Of a DNA stretch of 64,000 nt, positions 35,342 to 44,303 are shown one piece after another. Each line of letters begins with the position of its first letter. Within the stretch, counting starts at the first letter, position 1. Source of the DNA: an uncultured Lachnotalea sp. GTDB lineage: Bacteria > Bacillota > Clostridia > Lachnospirales > Lachnospiraceae. The stretch covers positions 1 through 64,000 of the forward strand of contig CAMSZT010000015.1 in the NCBI GenBank assembly GCA_947066815.1, read 5' to 3'. The notes below the pieces were generated by a model. That model was not told the DNA's origin, ran no database searches, and saw nothing but the letters and a program-made list of their open reading frames with translations. A program made the translations under genes and the position numbers.

Positions 35342-36526
35342 ATGAAAAGGAAGCTCTTGGCGCTTTTGCTGGCGGGAACGCTGGCGGCCGGTATGCTTGC
35401 CAGCTGTGGAAATGGGGAGGGCACTGCCGCGGGAACCGCTCCGGCGGCGCAGACAGAAGCCGGGAAGGATGAGACAAGAGGAGAAGCGGCGGCTGCATCC
35501 GGAGAGGAAACTACGGAGTCGGCGGATACCAGGATCGTCGTGGACGCGCTGGGACGTGAGGTGGAGCTCCCTGCGACTGTGGAACGGATCGTTCCCCTTG
35601 GAAATACGCCTCGTTTTATTACGTATCTGGGGCTTGCGGACAAGGTCGTCGGTTATGGAGGCATGGATCTGGAAACGGTCACCCCGGTGACGGCCTACGC
35701 CTATGCGACGAAAAATCTGTGGAAAGATCTGCCCCGGATGGGGACGGATTCCATGGGAAATACGGATTATTATCCGGAGGAGATCATTGCGGCAGATCCG
35801 GATGTGATCCTCTGCACCTATACGGAAGATATTGTCAATGACCTGGAGGCCAAGACGGGCATTCCTGTCATCGCCGTGGGTATGGGGACCCTCTTTGCGG
35901 ATGACTATGACCAGTCGCTTCTCATTTTGGGGGAGGCCTGCGGGGCAGAGGAGCGGGCCAGAGAGGTGGTCGGCTACATTGACGAATGCCTTGCCGATCT
36001 GGATGCGAGGACTTCCGGGATCGCCAAGGAGGACAGGCCTGCCGTGCTTTCGGCCGCCGCGACCTTTAAGGGGGCACACGGGATCGAGGGCGTCCGCCTG
36101 CAGGATGCGGTCCTGGACGCGGTCCATGCGGATAATGTCGCCGCAAAAGAAGGCGGGGCAAGTTCGGCAGAGGTGGACAGGGAGCAGATTCTTGCCTGGA
36201 ACCCGGATTATATTTTCTGTGACTGCAGCGGCGTAGGACTGGTGAAGGAGGACGAGGCCTCCGACCCGGATTTTTATAAGCAGCTGACGGCTTACAAGGA
36301 AAACCATATCTACCAGCATCCCAGTAGCACCAGCTATTTCTCCAATCTGGAGATCCCCCTGGCCAACTGCTACTTTATCGGTTCGGTCCTGTATCCGGAA
36401 CAGTTTGCGGATGTGGATCTGGAGGCAAAGGCAGACGAGATTTTCCGGTTCCTGCTGGGATATGAGAACTTTATGGGCGAGTTGGAAGCATTTGGAGCCG
36501 GTTACGATCCGGTCGGATTTGAGTGA
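35342..36526 (+). CDS. FepB/BtuF-type ABC importer substrate-binding lipoprotein
   Basis: The 394-residue lipoprotein has lipobox L19-A20-S21-C22 after a basic, hydrophobic signal. A Glu/Ala-rich linker leads to a type III periplasmic-binding fold, beginning 'VVDALGREVELPATVERIVPLG' in part and including 'ADPDVILCTY'. Such proteins capture iron-siderophore, cobalamin, haem or other metal chelates. GAGGAG precedes the ATG. It is the first gene of a complete importer operon ending in an FmdE-family gene. The substrate is not settled; the FmdE neighbour makes molybdate/tungstate or a metal chelate worth testing. Confidence 0.87.
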   Translation: MKRKLLALLLAGTLAAGMLASCGNGEGTAAGTAPAAQTEAGKDETRGEAAAASGEETTESADTRIVVDALGREVELPATVERIVPLGNTPRFITYLGLADKVVGYGGMDLETVTPVTAYAYATKNLWKDLPRMGTDSMGNTDYYPEEIIAADPDVILCTYTEDIVNDLEAKTGIPVIAVGMGTLFADDYDQSLLILGEACGAEERAREVVGYIDECLADLDARTSGIAKEDRPAVLSAAATFKGAHGIEGVRLQDAVLDAVHADNVAAKEGGASSAEVDREQILAWNPDYIFCDCSGVGLVKEDEASDPDFYKQLTAYKENHIYQHPSSTSYFSNLEIPLANCYFIGSVLYPEQFADVDLEAKADEIFRFLLGYENFMGELEAFGAGYDPVGFE

Positions 36527-36531
36527 AAGCC

Positions 36532-37608
36532 ATGAGGACCAAAAATGTACAGCTGACGGGATATGATGAGCAGATCGCGCGGAAACGGCTGGCAATCCTG
36601 GCGGCGGTGGTTTTGGCGATTACGGTCTGTCTGTACTCTGTCATGGCCGGCTCGATCGAGCTGACCCTGGGAGAAGTGCTGAAAGCCCTGGTCGGACGGG
36701 GAACCGGGCAGGCCGACACGGTAGTCCTGGGGATCCGTCTTCCCAGAGTAGTGACCTCGCTGCTTGTGGGGGCGGCCCTGGCGGTGTCCGGCGCGGTCAT
36801 GCAGTGCGTCCTCCAGAATCCGCTTGCGTCGGCCTCCACCCTGGGTGTGTCCCAGGGGGCGGCCTTCGGAGCGGCCCTGGGGATCGTCGTGTTCGGAGGC
36901 GGAGTGGTGAATTCCGGCTCCTCCAACGTGGCGGTTGAGGTGGATGATCCTTATATCGTCACGACATGTGCCTTTGTCTTTGGTTCATTGTCGACGGTCG
37001 TGGTGCTGGCGCTGTCACAGGTCAAGCGGGATCTCGGGCCGGGCGGCCTGGTCCTGGCGGGCGTGGCACTGAGCTCCCTGTTTACCGGGGGCAGCACGCT
37101 GCTTCAGTATTTTGCCGACGAGACACAGCTCGGAGCCGTGGTCTTCTGGACCTTCGGGAACCTGGGAAGCACCGGCTGGATGGAGATTCTGATCCTGGCG
37201 GTGATCTTTGCCGGGGCCTATCTGTTTTTCTTGTGCAATCGATGGAATTACAACGCCATGCGGAGCGGAGCGGACACGGCAAAAAGCCTTGGCGTCAATA
37301 CCAGGGCAGTCATGCTGGCCAGCATGGCGGTCTGTACGCTCACGGCAGCGGTCAGTGTCGCTTTTGTGGGGATCATCAGCTTTGTCGGCCTGGTCGCGCC
37401 CCATATGATGAGGAAGTTTGTGGGGGACGATCACCGCTATCTGATCCCCGGTTCTGCGGTCGCCGGAGCTCTTGTCCTGGTCGCGGCGGACACCTTCGGG
37501 CGGCTGGTCATCGCGCCGGTGATCCTGCCGGTGGGGGCCATCACCTCCTTTTTGGGGGCGCCGGTCTTCCTGGCGTTGCTGACGAAAGGAGCCGGACGAC
37601 ATGATTGA
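36532..37608 (+). CDS. FecCD/BtuC-type ABC permease
   Basis: The permease has about 358 residues and around ten membrane helices. Family motifs are 'RLPRVVTSLLVGAALAVSGAV' in part, 'NPLASASTLGVSQGAAFGA' and the coupling region 'KSLGVNTR', followed by 'VSFVGLVAPHMMRKFVG' in similar form. It forms the importer channel as a dimer. The ATG 36532 is 6 bases after the lipoprotein stop; GTG 36523 overlaps it. The 3' end overlaps the ATPase gene by 8 bases. Confidence 0.92.
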   Translation: MRTKNVQLTGYDEQIARKRLAILAAVVLAITVCLYSVMAGSIELTLGEVLKALVGRGTGQADTVVLGIRLPRVVTSLLVGAALAVSGAVMQCVLQNPLASASTLGVSQGAAFGAALGIVVFGGGVVNSGSSNVAVEVDDPYIVTTCAFVFGSLSTVVVLALSQVKRDLGPGGLVLAGVALSSLFTGGSTLLQYFADETQLGAVVFWTFGNLGSTGWMEILILAVIFAGAYLFFLCNRWNYNAMRSGADTAKSLGVNTRAVMLASMAVCTLTAAVSVAFVGIISFVGLVAPHMMRKFVGDDHRYLIPGSAVAGALVLVAADTFGRLVIAPVILPVGAITSFLGAPVFLALLTKGAGRHD

Positions 37609-38356
37609 GGTGAAAGCTCTAAGCTTTTCCTATGGCTCCGGAGGACCGAAGATCCTGAAGTCCCTGTCCTGCGATCTGGAGCAGGGCCATTGTATCGCAG
37701 TCCTGGGGAATAACGGGGCGGGGAAAAGCACACTTTTGAAATGCATCAGCCGCATCAGCCATCCCCAGGAGGGGGAGGTTCTGGCGGACGGCGGGAATAT
37801 ATACGCCATGCCAAGGCGCGAGCTGGCGAAAAAGATGGCCTATGTGCCGCAGCAGAGCCTGCGTTCCCACACGATGGTATTTGACGCGGTGCTTCTCGGC
37901 AGAAAGCCTTACATCCGGTGGGACGCGGCGGCCGGGGACAGGGAGATCGTCACAGAGATCATGGAAAAGCTGGAGCTTCTGCCCTATGCGGCCAGATATC
38001 TCAATGAACTGTCCGGCGGGGAACTGCAGAAAGTTGTTCTGGCCCGCGCACTGGCCCAGCAGCCGGGGTATCTGCTTCTGGATGAACCCACCAGCAGCCT
38101 GGACCCCAGGAACCAGCATGAGATGCTGCGGATCGTAAAAGAGATCTGCGATACGCAGAAGATCGGTGTGGTGATCGTCATCCATGACCTGAACCTTGCG
38201 GCGCGCTACTGTGATCGGTTCCTTTTCCTGAAGGATTCTGAACTTTATTCCTACGGAGGCATGGAAACCATGACTCCGGAAACGATCCGGGATGTTTATG
38301 GGATGGAGACGGAGGTCATCGAACACCGGGGATACAAGCTGATCGTTCCGCTATGA
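37601..38356 (+). CDS. FepC/FecE-type ABC importer ATPase
   Basis: The 251-residue ATPase has Walker A 'GNNGAGKST', signature 'LSGGELQKVVLARAL', Walker B 'YLLLDEPTSSLD' and the switch His in 'VIHDLNLAAR'. It powers the lipoprotein/permease pair upstream. All three genes overlap or nearly touch, so stoichiometric expression is likely. Confidence 0.93.
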   Translation: MIEVKALSFSYGSGGPKILKSLSCDLEQGHCIAVLGNNGAGKSTLLKCISRISHPQEGEVLADGGNIYAMPRRELAKKMAYVPQQSLRSHTMVFDAVLLGRKPYIRWDAAAGDREIVTEIMEKLELLPYAARYLNELSGGELQKVVLARALAQQPGYLLLDEPTSSLDPRNQHEMLRIVKEICDTQKIGVVIVIHDLNLAARYCDRFLFLKDSELYSYGGMETMTPETIRDVYGMETEVIEHRGYKLIVPL

Positions 38357-38391
38357 GAATTTTCCACAGATTTATATGAAGGAGGATAAAC

Positions 38392-38925
38392 ATGACAGAC
38401 AAAAAAGAACTTTGGGACAAAGCGGCGGCATTCCACGGGCATGTCTGCCCGGGGCTGGCCATCGGATACCGGGCGGCATTATATGCCGTCGATCTCCTGG
38501 AACTGACCTTTTCTGAGGATGAGCAGGTGGTCTGTATTGCGGAGAATGACGCCTGCGGCGTGGACGCGGTCCAGGCGATCCTGGGATGCAGCGTCGGGAA
38601 GGGGAATCTGCTGTTTCATATGACGGGGAAGCAGGCATTCTCCTTCTATAACCGCAGGACGGGGAAGTCGGTGCGGCTGGTACTCAAGAAACCGGTCGTT
38701 GAGATGAGCAGGGACGAAACCTATGAGTATTATCATCGCTGCCGTCAGGAGGATCTGTTCACCGTCAAGGAGACGAAGATCAAACTGCCAGAAGGGGCGC
38801 GCATCTTCGAGTCTTATGTGTGCGAATGCTGCGGGGAGAGTACCGGCGCGAACTGGATCCGCATATCCGGCGGAAAGAAATTGTGTACCGACTGCTATGA
38901 GGCGTATGACCGTTTTCATGTGTAA
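38392..38925 (+). CDS. FmdE-family protein
   Basis: The 177-residue protein carries the FmdE domain (about 8-130, 'FHGHVCPGLAIGYRAA' and 'ENDACGVDAVQAILGCS'). A C-terminal zinc-ribbon-like pair follows ('CECCGES' and 'CTDCYE'). FmdE was named from the molybdenum formylmethanofuran dehydrogenase operon, though its role is unclear; a redox or metal-handling role fits the conserved His/Cys. AAGGAGG precedes the ATG. As the last gene of a metal-type importer operon in an acetogen, it may help deliver Mo or W to formate dehydrogenase, which is inference. Confidence 0.85.
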   Translation: MTDKKELWDKAAAFHGHVCPGLAIGYRAALYAVDLLELTFSEDEQVVCIAENDACGVDAVQAILGCSVGKGNLLFHMTGKQAFSFYNRRTGKSVRLVLKKPVVEMSRDETYEYYHRCRQEDLFTVKETKIKLPEGARIFESYVCECCGESTGANWIRISGGKKLCTDCYEAYDRFHV

Positions 38926-38933
38926 GATCCAGA

Positions 38934-39097
38934 AAAAATTTTCTACCTGTGCGGTTGGAATATTATATTTGTCTTCGTCAGAGAATAGCCATTTGAAGCA
39001 GACGATAGGCAGATTTTGCAGAATCGCACAGGAAGAAAATTTTTTGAAAAAACAACCCCCGGGGAGGCTTGTGGCCGGAAAACCCTTCTGCTAGGAT
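38934..39097 (+). promoter_or_regulatory. Conserved hairpin-box-promoter module, copy 2
   Basis: A long-range inverted repeat pairs about 38934-38953 (TTTTCTACCTGTGCG) with 39025-39045 (CGCACAGGAAGAAAA). The box GAAAAAACAACCCCCGGGG follows at 39046-39064, then AGGCTTGT. TTGTGG at 39069-39074 and TAGGAT at 39092-39097 are 17 bases apart. It lies about 100 bases before the Opp/Nik-type operon. Confidence 0.6.
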
Positions 39098-39199
39098 ATA
39101 AAGTATGGAAAACGGGACTGTGAAACATTCTATATCTATAAATCTATCATACATCTGTATACGGTCGATCACAGAAGAAACGGAAAAGGAAGGTGCTTT

Positions 39200-40900
39200 A
39201 TGAAAAAGGATAAAATTGTGGCGGTTTTATTGTCCCTGGCCCTTGTGCTGGGGCTTGCCGCCTGCGGCGGGAACGGGAAGGCGGACACCTCCGGCGGCGC
39301 AGAGGATGCCGCGGAGACGGCGGCGGATGCAGGATCTGCGGAAGCGAAGGGGACGGAACCGGCTTCCCAGGCGGGAGAGCAGGGAAGGGTCGAGGAGCTG
39401 ACCGTGGCCATGACGAAGGACGAAAACACGCTGACGCCCTTCACCTACGTGACCGGGACTCCCGGGTTCGACGTGATGCGGTTTTTATACGACAGCCTGT
39501 TTACCGTCGACGCCGACAATGAGGCGGTGCCCTGGATGGTGGAGGACGATTACACGGTAAACGAGGATCACACGGTGTTCACCATGACCCTGAAGGAGGG
39601 GCAGAAGTGGCACGACGGCGAGCCGGTGACGGCGGAGGACGTGAAATTCACGTTCGATTATGTGAAGACGCAGAGCGCGGGCCGCTGGATCACGATCGCC
39701 TCGGCGGTGAAGGATGTCGCCGTGTCCGGAAACGAGATTACCTTTACCCTGGCGGAGCCGAACCCCTCTTTCATCCGGGACGGCCTTGCGGACATGCGGA
39801 TCATCGCGAAGCATCTGTACGAGGGCGAAACAGACGGCGCTGCGGTGGAAAATATGGGAAGCGGCCCTTACCGCCTTGCGGAGTATGTGACCGGGGAATA
39901 CTACACCCTGGAGGCGGTGGACGATTATTTCCGCGGGACGCCGACGGTGAAGACGATTCGGATGCCCATCGTGACGGACAGCTCCGTCACCCAGCAGATG
40001 CTCCTGTCCGGGGAGATCGCCGCCTTCACGGGGACCGTCACCCCGGAGGTGGCCGCCACCTTCGAGGCGGAGAAGGACATTGAGCTGATCCGGTCGGAGG
40101 GCTTCGCCTCGACGCTTCTGTTGTTCAACTGCGAGCGGGCGCCCTTTGACAATGCGAAGTTCCGAAAGGCCCTCTCCATGGCGGTGGATCTTGACGAGCT
40201 GGTGGAGCAGGTCTATCTGGGTATGGCCGCGAAGGGAACGGCCGGGCATGTGAAGGAAGGACTGGCGGAATACGTCGCCGGCCTGGACTACGTCCATGAC
40301 ATCGACGGGGCGAATGCGCTCCTGGACGAGATCGGATACACGGAGCGGGACGGGGACGGCATGCGGCTGGCCCTGGACGGATCGGAGATGGATCTGGAAT
40401 TCCTGGTCTATTCGGGAAACACGCTCCGGATCCGGATGGCGGAGATCCTGGCCATGCAGTTTGAAAAGATCGGCGTGCGCGCGACGGTGACTTCCCTGGA
40501 CGCGGACACGGTGGACGCCATGGTCTGGCCTGACTTTGACGTGGCCTCCGGCAGGAATTTTGACCTGTCCATGTGGGGCTGGTCCGCGCCGACAGTCCAG
40601 AAATCCGGCGTGATCATCACCATGTGCCACAGTGACCCCGCCGTCGGGGCAGACAACCTGGGCGGCTATGTGAATCCGGATTTTGACGCTCTGGCCGACG
40701 GATATCTGGCCTCCGCGGATCTGGATTTCCGTAAGGAAGCCAATGAGAAACTGCAGAAGCTGGCAGCCGAGGATACGCCCTTTGTCACCCTTTTGTTTCC
40801 GGACAACTTAAGCGCCGTGAACACGTCCGCTTACGGCGGGTGGGTGACGGCGGCCGGGACCGGCGCCTTCAACATATTTTCCTTCCTGCCGCAGGAATAG
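39200..40900 (+). CDS. Opp/Nik-type ABC importer substrate-binding lipoprotein (SBP family 5)
   Basis: The 566-residue lipoprotein has lipobox L19-A20-A21-C22 and an acidic linker. The family-5 binding fold shows 'TLKEGQKWHDGEPVTAEDVKF' in part, 'GSGPYRL' and 'FRKALSMAVDLDELV'. The family binds peptides, nickel chelates or other solutes. The full set of two permeases and two ATPases follows. A nickel or metallophore role is attractive in a CODH/ACS organism, but no residue seen proves it. Confidence 0.87.
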   Translation: MKKDKIVAVLLSLALVLGLAACGGNGKADTSGGAEDAAETAADAGSAEAKGTEPASQAGEQGRVEELTVAMTKDENTLTPFTYVTGTPGFDVMRFLYDSLFTVDADNEAVPWMVEDDYTVNEDHTVFTMTLKEGQKWHDGEPVTAEDVKFTFDYVKTQSAGRWITIASAVKDVAVSGNEITFTLAEPNPSFIRDGLADMRIIAKHLYEGETDGAAVENMGSGPYRLAEYVTGEYYTLEAVDDYFRGTPTVKTIRMPIVTDSSVTQQMLLSGEIAAFTGTVTPEVAATFEAEKDIELIRSEGFASTLLLFNCERAPFDNAKFRKALSMAVDLDELVEQVYLGMAAKGTAGHVKEGLAEYVAGLDYVHDIDGANALLDEIGYTERDGDGMRLALDGSEMDLEFLVYSGNTLRIRMAEILAMQFEKIGVRATVTSLDADTVDAMVWPDFDVASGRNFDLSMWGWSAPTVQKSGVIITMCHSDPAVGADNLGGYVNPDFDALADGYLASADLDFRKEANEKLQKLAAEDTPFVTLLFPDNLSAVNTSAYGGWVTAAGTGAFNIFSFLPQE

Positions 40901-40968
40901 GCGGGAAGAGACAGAAGTAAAATGGGATTCGGAAGCGGCGGATGGGAGGCTGCTCCAGGGAGGAAGCT

Positions 40969-41931
40969 ATGAAACACAGATGGTATTATTATATCGTTCT
41001 TCTGCTGGCGGTCATCGTGCTGAATTTCTTCCTCCCCAGGATGCTGCCCGGCTCTCCCATCGGCCAGATCATGGGCGAGGAGGCGGGGAAGCTTGACGGC
41101 GAGGAGAAGGCAAGGATCCTCTCCGCTTACCGGCTGGACCTCCCCCTGGGAGAGCAGTTCCTGTTCTACCTGAAAAGCCTCGTGACCTTTGACTTCGGGG
41201 TCTCCTACTCCCGCAGGCAGCCGGTGGCCGCCCTTCTGGCGAAAGCGATCCCCTGGACCCTGCTCCTGGCGGGGACCTCCCTGATCCTGTCCACGGCGGC
41301 CGGGACCCTCCTCGGAACCGTGTCCGCCTACAAACGGCGGAAAAAGGCGGATCTTCCCATCATGATGGGGGCGACTTTTGTGAGCTCCGTGCCGTCCTTC
41401 TGGATCGGCATGATCCTTCTGACGATCTTCGGGGCGAGGCTCGGATGGCTGCCCATGTACGGGGCCTACTCCATGTGGAAAAAATACACGGGCTGGCGAT
41501 GGCTGCTGGACGTGGCGGCCCATCTGGTCCTTCCGGTGGTCACGATGCTCCTGGCGTCGCTGATGCACTTTTTTACCACCGCCCGTTACAGTGTGATCCA
41601 TACCATGTTCTCCGACTATGTGAACATGGCGGAGGTCCGGGGGATACCGAGGGGGCGGATTCGGATCCATTACGTGATGCGGAACGCCATGTTGCCGGTG
41701 TTCACGGTCTTTATGACGGAGCTGGGCTTCCTCCTGAGCGGTTCCGTGATCATTGAGACGGTTTTTTCCTATCCGGGGATCGGATATCTTTTGTTTGAGG
41801 CTGTGAAGGCCAGGGATTACCCGCTGATGCAGTACGGGTTCCTGGCTTCCTCGGCAATCGTGATCGCGGCCAGCGCCCTCTCCGATTTTCTGACGGCCAG
41901 GATCGATCCGGGAATGGAGGGAGCCGGATGA
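40969..41931 (+). CDS. Opp/Nik-type ABC permease, DppB/NikB-like
   Basis: The 320-residue protein has about six membrane helices and the binding-protein-dependent transport domain. The coupling motif 'YVNMAEVRGIPRGRI' and 'GSVIIETVFSYPGIG' are typical of the B-type subunit. I chose ATG 40969 because GGGAGGA lies 7 bases upstream and 'MKHRWYYYIV' fits the family start. The 3' end overlaps the second permease gene by 4 bases. Confidence 0.9.
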   Translation: MKHRWYYYIVLLLAVIVLNFFLPRMLPGSPIGQIMGEEAGKLDGEEKARILSAYRLDLPLGEQFLFYLKSLVTFDFGVSYSRRQPVAALLAKAIPWTLLLAGTSLILSTAAGTLLGTVSAYKRRKKADLPIMMGATFVSSVPSFWIGMILLTIFGARLGWLPMYGAYSMWKKYTGWRWLLDVAAHLVLPVVTMLLASLMHFFTTARYSVIHTMFSDYVNMAEVRGIPRGRIRIHYVMRNAMLPVFTVFMTELGFLLSGSVIIETVFSYPGIGYLLFEAVKARDYPLMQYGFLASSAIVIAASALSDFLTARIDPGMEGAG

Positions 41932-42764
41932 AAAACAAAACCAGTTTTATCATAGGAATGGTTTTTATCGGCCTTTTCACAGCCGCGGCGGTCTTTGCCC
42001 CGCTGATCGCCCCTTACGATCCCAACGAGCTGGTTGACGCCTCCTTCTGCAGGCCCTCGGCGGCCCATCTTCTGGGGACCAACGACATCGGGCAGGATAT
42101 TTTCAGCGAGCTGGTCTACGGAACAAGGTATTCCCTGCTGATCGGCCTTTTGACGGCCCTCATCTCAGGGGGGATCGCCCTGGTGGTGGGGATTCTTGCC
42201 GGCTGGTTCGGGGGGATCGCGGACAGGATCCTCATGAATGTGGCGACCTTTGTCATCACGATCCCCTATTACCCCCTTGTCATCCTGCTGGCCGCCCTGA
42301 CGAGGGGAGGGCTTGTGACGACGTCCCTGATTCTGGGGATGACCTCCTGGCCGGAGATGGCGAGGGTGGTCCGGGCCCAGACCATGAAGATCCGGCAGAA
42401 CGAATACATCACCAGCATCCGGGCCATGGGGGCGGGAAGCCTGTACATCATGGGACGCCACATCCTGCCGGAGTTGTCCCTCTTTGTGTTTTACCGGATG
42501 ATCCTCCGGTTCCGCTCGGCGATCCTGGCGGAATCCTCCCTGAGCTTTCTGGGACTCGGCTCGGCCACGGCCAAGAGCTGGGGGACGATCCTCTTTTATG
42601 CCCAGAATAAAAATGCGTTCCTGACGGATTCCTGGGCCTGGTGGGTGATACCGCCCGGCCTCGCGATCTTGATCCTGGTGTTTTCCCTGTTCCTGGTGAG
42701 CTATTCCCTGGAAGAGAAGGCGGCCCCCAGGATGAGCCGGGATCCCGGCGGAAAGGCGGCGTGA
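41928..42764 (+). CDS. Opp/Nik-type ABC permease, DppC/NikC-like
   Basis: The 278-residue partner permease contains 'HLLGTNDIGQDIFSELVYGTR' in part, the C-subunit hallmark, and 'YITSIRAMGAGSLYIMGRHILPE' in part as the coupling helix. It forms the heterodimeric channel with the preceding gene. Confidence 0.91.
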   Translation: MKNKTSFIIGMVFIGLFTAAAVFAPLIAPYDPNELVDASFCRPSAAHLLGTNDIGQDIFSELVYGTRYSLLIGLLTALISGGIALVVGILAGWFGGIADRILMNVATFVITIPYYPLVILLAALTRGGLVTTSLILGMTSWPEMARVVRAQTMKIRQNEYITSIRAMGAGSLYIMGRHILPELSLFVFYRMILRFRSAILAESSLSFLGLGSATAKSWGTILFYAQNKNAFLTDSWAWWVIPPGLAILILVFSLFLVSYSLEEKAAPRMSRDPGGKAA

Positions 42765-42766
42765 CC

Positions 42767-43462
42767 ATGAAAGATCGGAAAAACTGCCTGGAGGTTTCCG
42801 GGCTCACGGCCGGGTACGGGCAGGAGAAGGCCGTGATCGAAAACCTGGATTTTGTCCTGGAGCGGGAGGAATGCCTCTGCCTCCATGGGGCCTCCGGCTG
42901 CGGGAAGAGCACGGTGATCTGGGCCGTCATGGGGGTGATCCGGGAGATGGGAGGCTATGCGGAGGGAAAGATCCTCTACCAGGCCCCCTGCGGGGACGTG
43001 GATATGGTCGGCGGGAGGGAGGAGGAGGTGCGGAGCCTCCGCTGGAAGGAGATCGCCCTGGTCCCCCAGTCCTCCATGAATAGCTTTAACCCCATGTACA
43101 CCATACGGAAGACCATAAACGAGGTGCTGTTCCAGCACAACGAGGGGATGGGAAAGCAGGAGGCAGAGGAACGGTGCAGAGAGCTTTTTGACATGGTCCG
43201 GCTGGAGGAAAAAGCCCTCGGAAGCTATCCCGGCGAGCTCTCCGGGGGGATGAGACAGCGGGCGGCCATCGCCCTGGCGCTGGCCCTGGACCCGAAGCTT
43301 CTCATCCTGGACGAGGCGACCACGGGGCTTGACGTGATCGTGGAGGCGGACATCCTCTGGGTGTTGCGGCGGCTTCGGAGGAAAAAAAATATGTCCATGC
43401 TGTTCGTGAGCCATGACGACCGGATCGCCAGGGCCTTCTGTGACAGGCGGCTGGAGTTTTGA
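42767..43462 (+). CDS. Opp/Nik-type ABC ATPase, DppD/NikD-like
   Basis: The 231-residue ATPase has Walker A 'GASGCGKST', signature 'LSGGMRQRAAIALAL', Walker B 'LLILDEATTGLD' and the H-loop 'FVSHDDRIAR'. It lacks the long C-terminal oligopeptide extension with its Fe-S cysteines, as NikD-like proteins do. The ATG at 42767 follows the permease stop by 2 bases. Confidence 0.9.
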   Translation: MKDRKNCLEVSGLTAGYGQEKAVIENLDFVLEREECLCLHGASGCGKSTVIWAVMGVIREMGGYAEGKILYQAPCGDVDMVGGREEEVRSLRWKEIALVPQSSMNSFNPMYTIRKTINEVLFQHNEGMGKQEAEERCRELFDMVRLEEKALGSYPGELSGGMRQRAAIALALALDPKLLILDEATTGLDVIVEADILWVLRRLRRKKNMSMLFVSHDDRIARAFCDRRLEF

Positions 43463-43478
43463 CGAGGGGAGAAAGAAA

Positions 43479-44303
43479 ATGGGAAGTATCCTGGTATGTG
43501 ACAAGGTGAGGAAAACCTATGTGAGCTACAAAAAGGGAAAGAAGACCTGCACGGAGGCCGTAAAGGGCTTAAGCTTTTCCATGGAAAAGGGGGAGCGGCT
43601 GGGGATCCTGGGGCCAAGCGGATGCGGAAAGAGCACCCTGCTCAAATGCGTCCTGGGCCTGGAGCGGCCGGACGGCGGCAGGGCGTTCCTCTCGGGCCGG
43701 GCCGGGTTTGTGGCGCAGGATCCCTATTCCTCCATCAGTCCCCGCCTCACGGTGGAGCAGATCATCGAGGAGCCGCTTTTATACGGGAGGACGGGCGCGG
43801 GCCGCGCGGAGCGAAAGGAGTTGGTGAGGGAGGCCATGGAGCAGATGCGGCTGGACCCTGAGAAATACAGGTGCAGATATCCCCATCAGCTTTCCGGCGG
43901 CGAGCGGCAGAGGGTGAGTATCGCGAGAGCCGTCATTGCGAAGCCCGAGATCCTGGTCCTGGATGAACCGGCGTCCATGCTGGATTACGGCGTGAAGGGG
44001 GAGATTGCCGAGTTACTCTTGGCTTCCTGTGAGAATCTTCAGGCTTCCCTTCTCCTTGTCACCCACGACGTGGCCTTTGCGAAACAGATGTGCGGCCGGA
44101 TGATCGTCATGCGGGAGGGGGAGGAGGTGGAATCCGGCCGGACGGAACAGGTCTGTAAGGAGCCAAGATCGATCTTTACGGCCAGGCTGTTCCGCGCGGC
44201 GGAGGATATCGAGCGGTACTGGGAAGAGAAGGACCGCCTGGAGACAGGGTCGGTGATGCCAAAATATAGAACGGATACGGAGAGAAGGAGATTGCGGGCA
44301 TGA
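43479..44303 (+). CDS. Opp/Nik-type ABC ATPase, DppF/NikE-like
   Basis: The 274-residue ATPase has Walker A 'GPSGCGKST', signature 'LSGGERQRVSIARAV' and Walker B 'ILVLDEPASMLD'. It is the second half of the nucleotide-binding heterodimer. The ATG at 43479 follows GGGGAGAAAG. The 3' end overlaps the PIG-L-like gene by 4 bases. Confidence 0.9.
   Translation: MGSILVCDKVRKTYVSYKKGKKTCTEAVKGLSFSMEKGERLGILGPSGCGKSTLLKCVLGLERPDGGRAFLSGRAGFVAQDPYSSISPRLTVEQIIEEPLLYGRTGAGRAERKELVREAMEQMRLDPEKYRCRYPHQLSGGERQRVSIARAVIAKPEILVLDEPASMLDYGVKGEIAELLLASCENLQASLLLVTHDVAFAKQMCGRMIVMREGEEVESGRTEQVCKEPRSIFTARLFRAAEDIERYWEEKDRLETGSVMPKYRTDTERRRLRA

Noticed and set aside
42641..42766. Longer start for the first Opp/Nik ATPase
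   Set aside because: It would overlap the permease by over 120 bases and adds residues without ABC homology; ATG 42767 fits the family.
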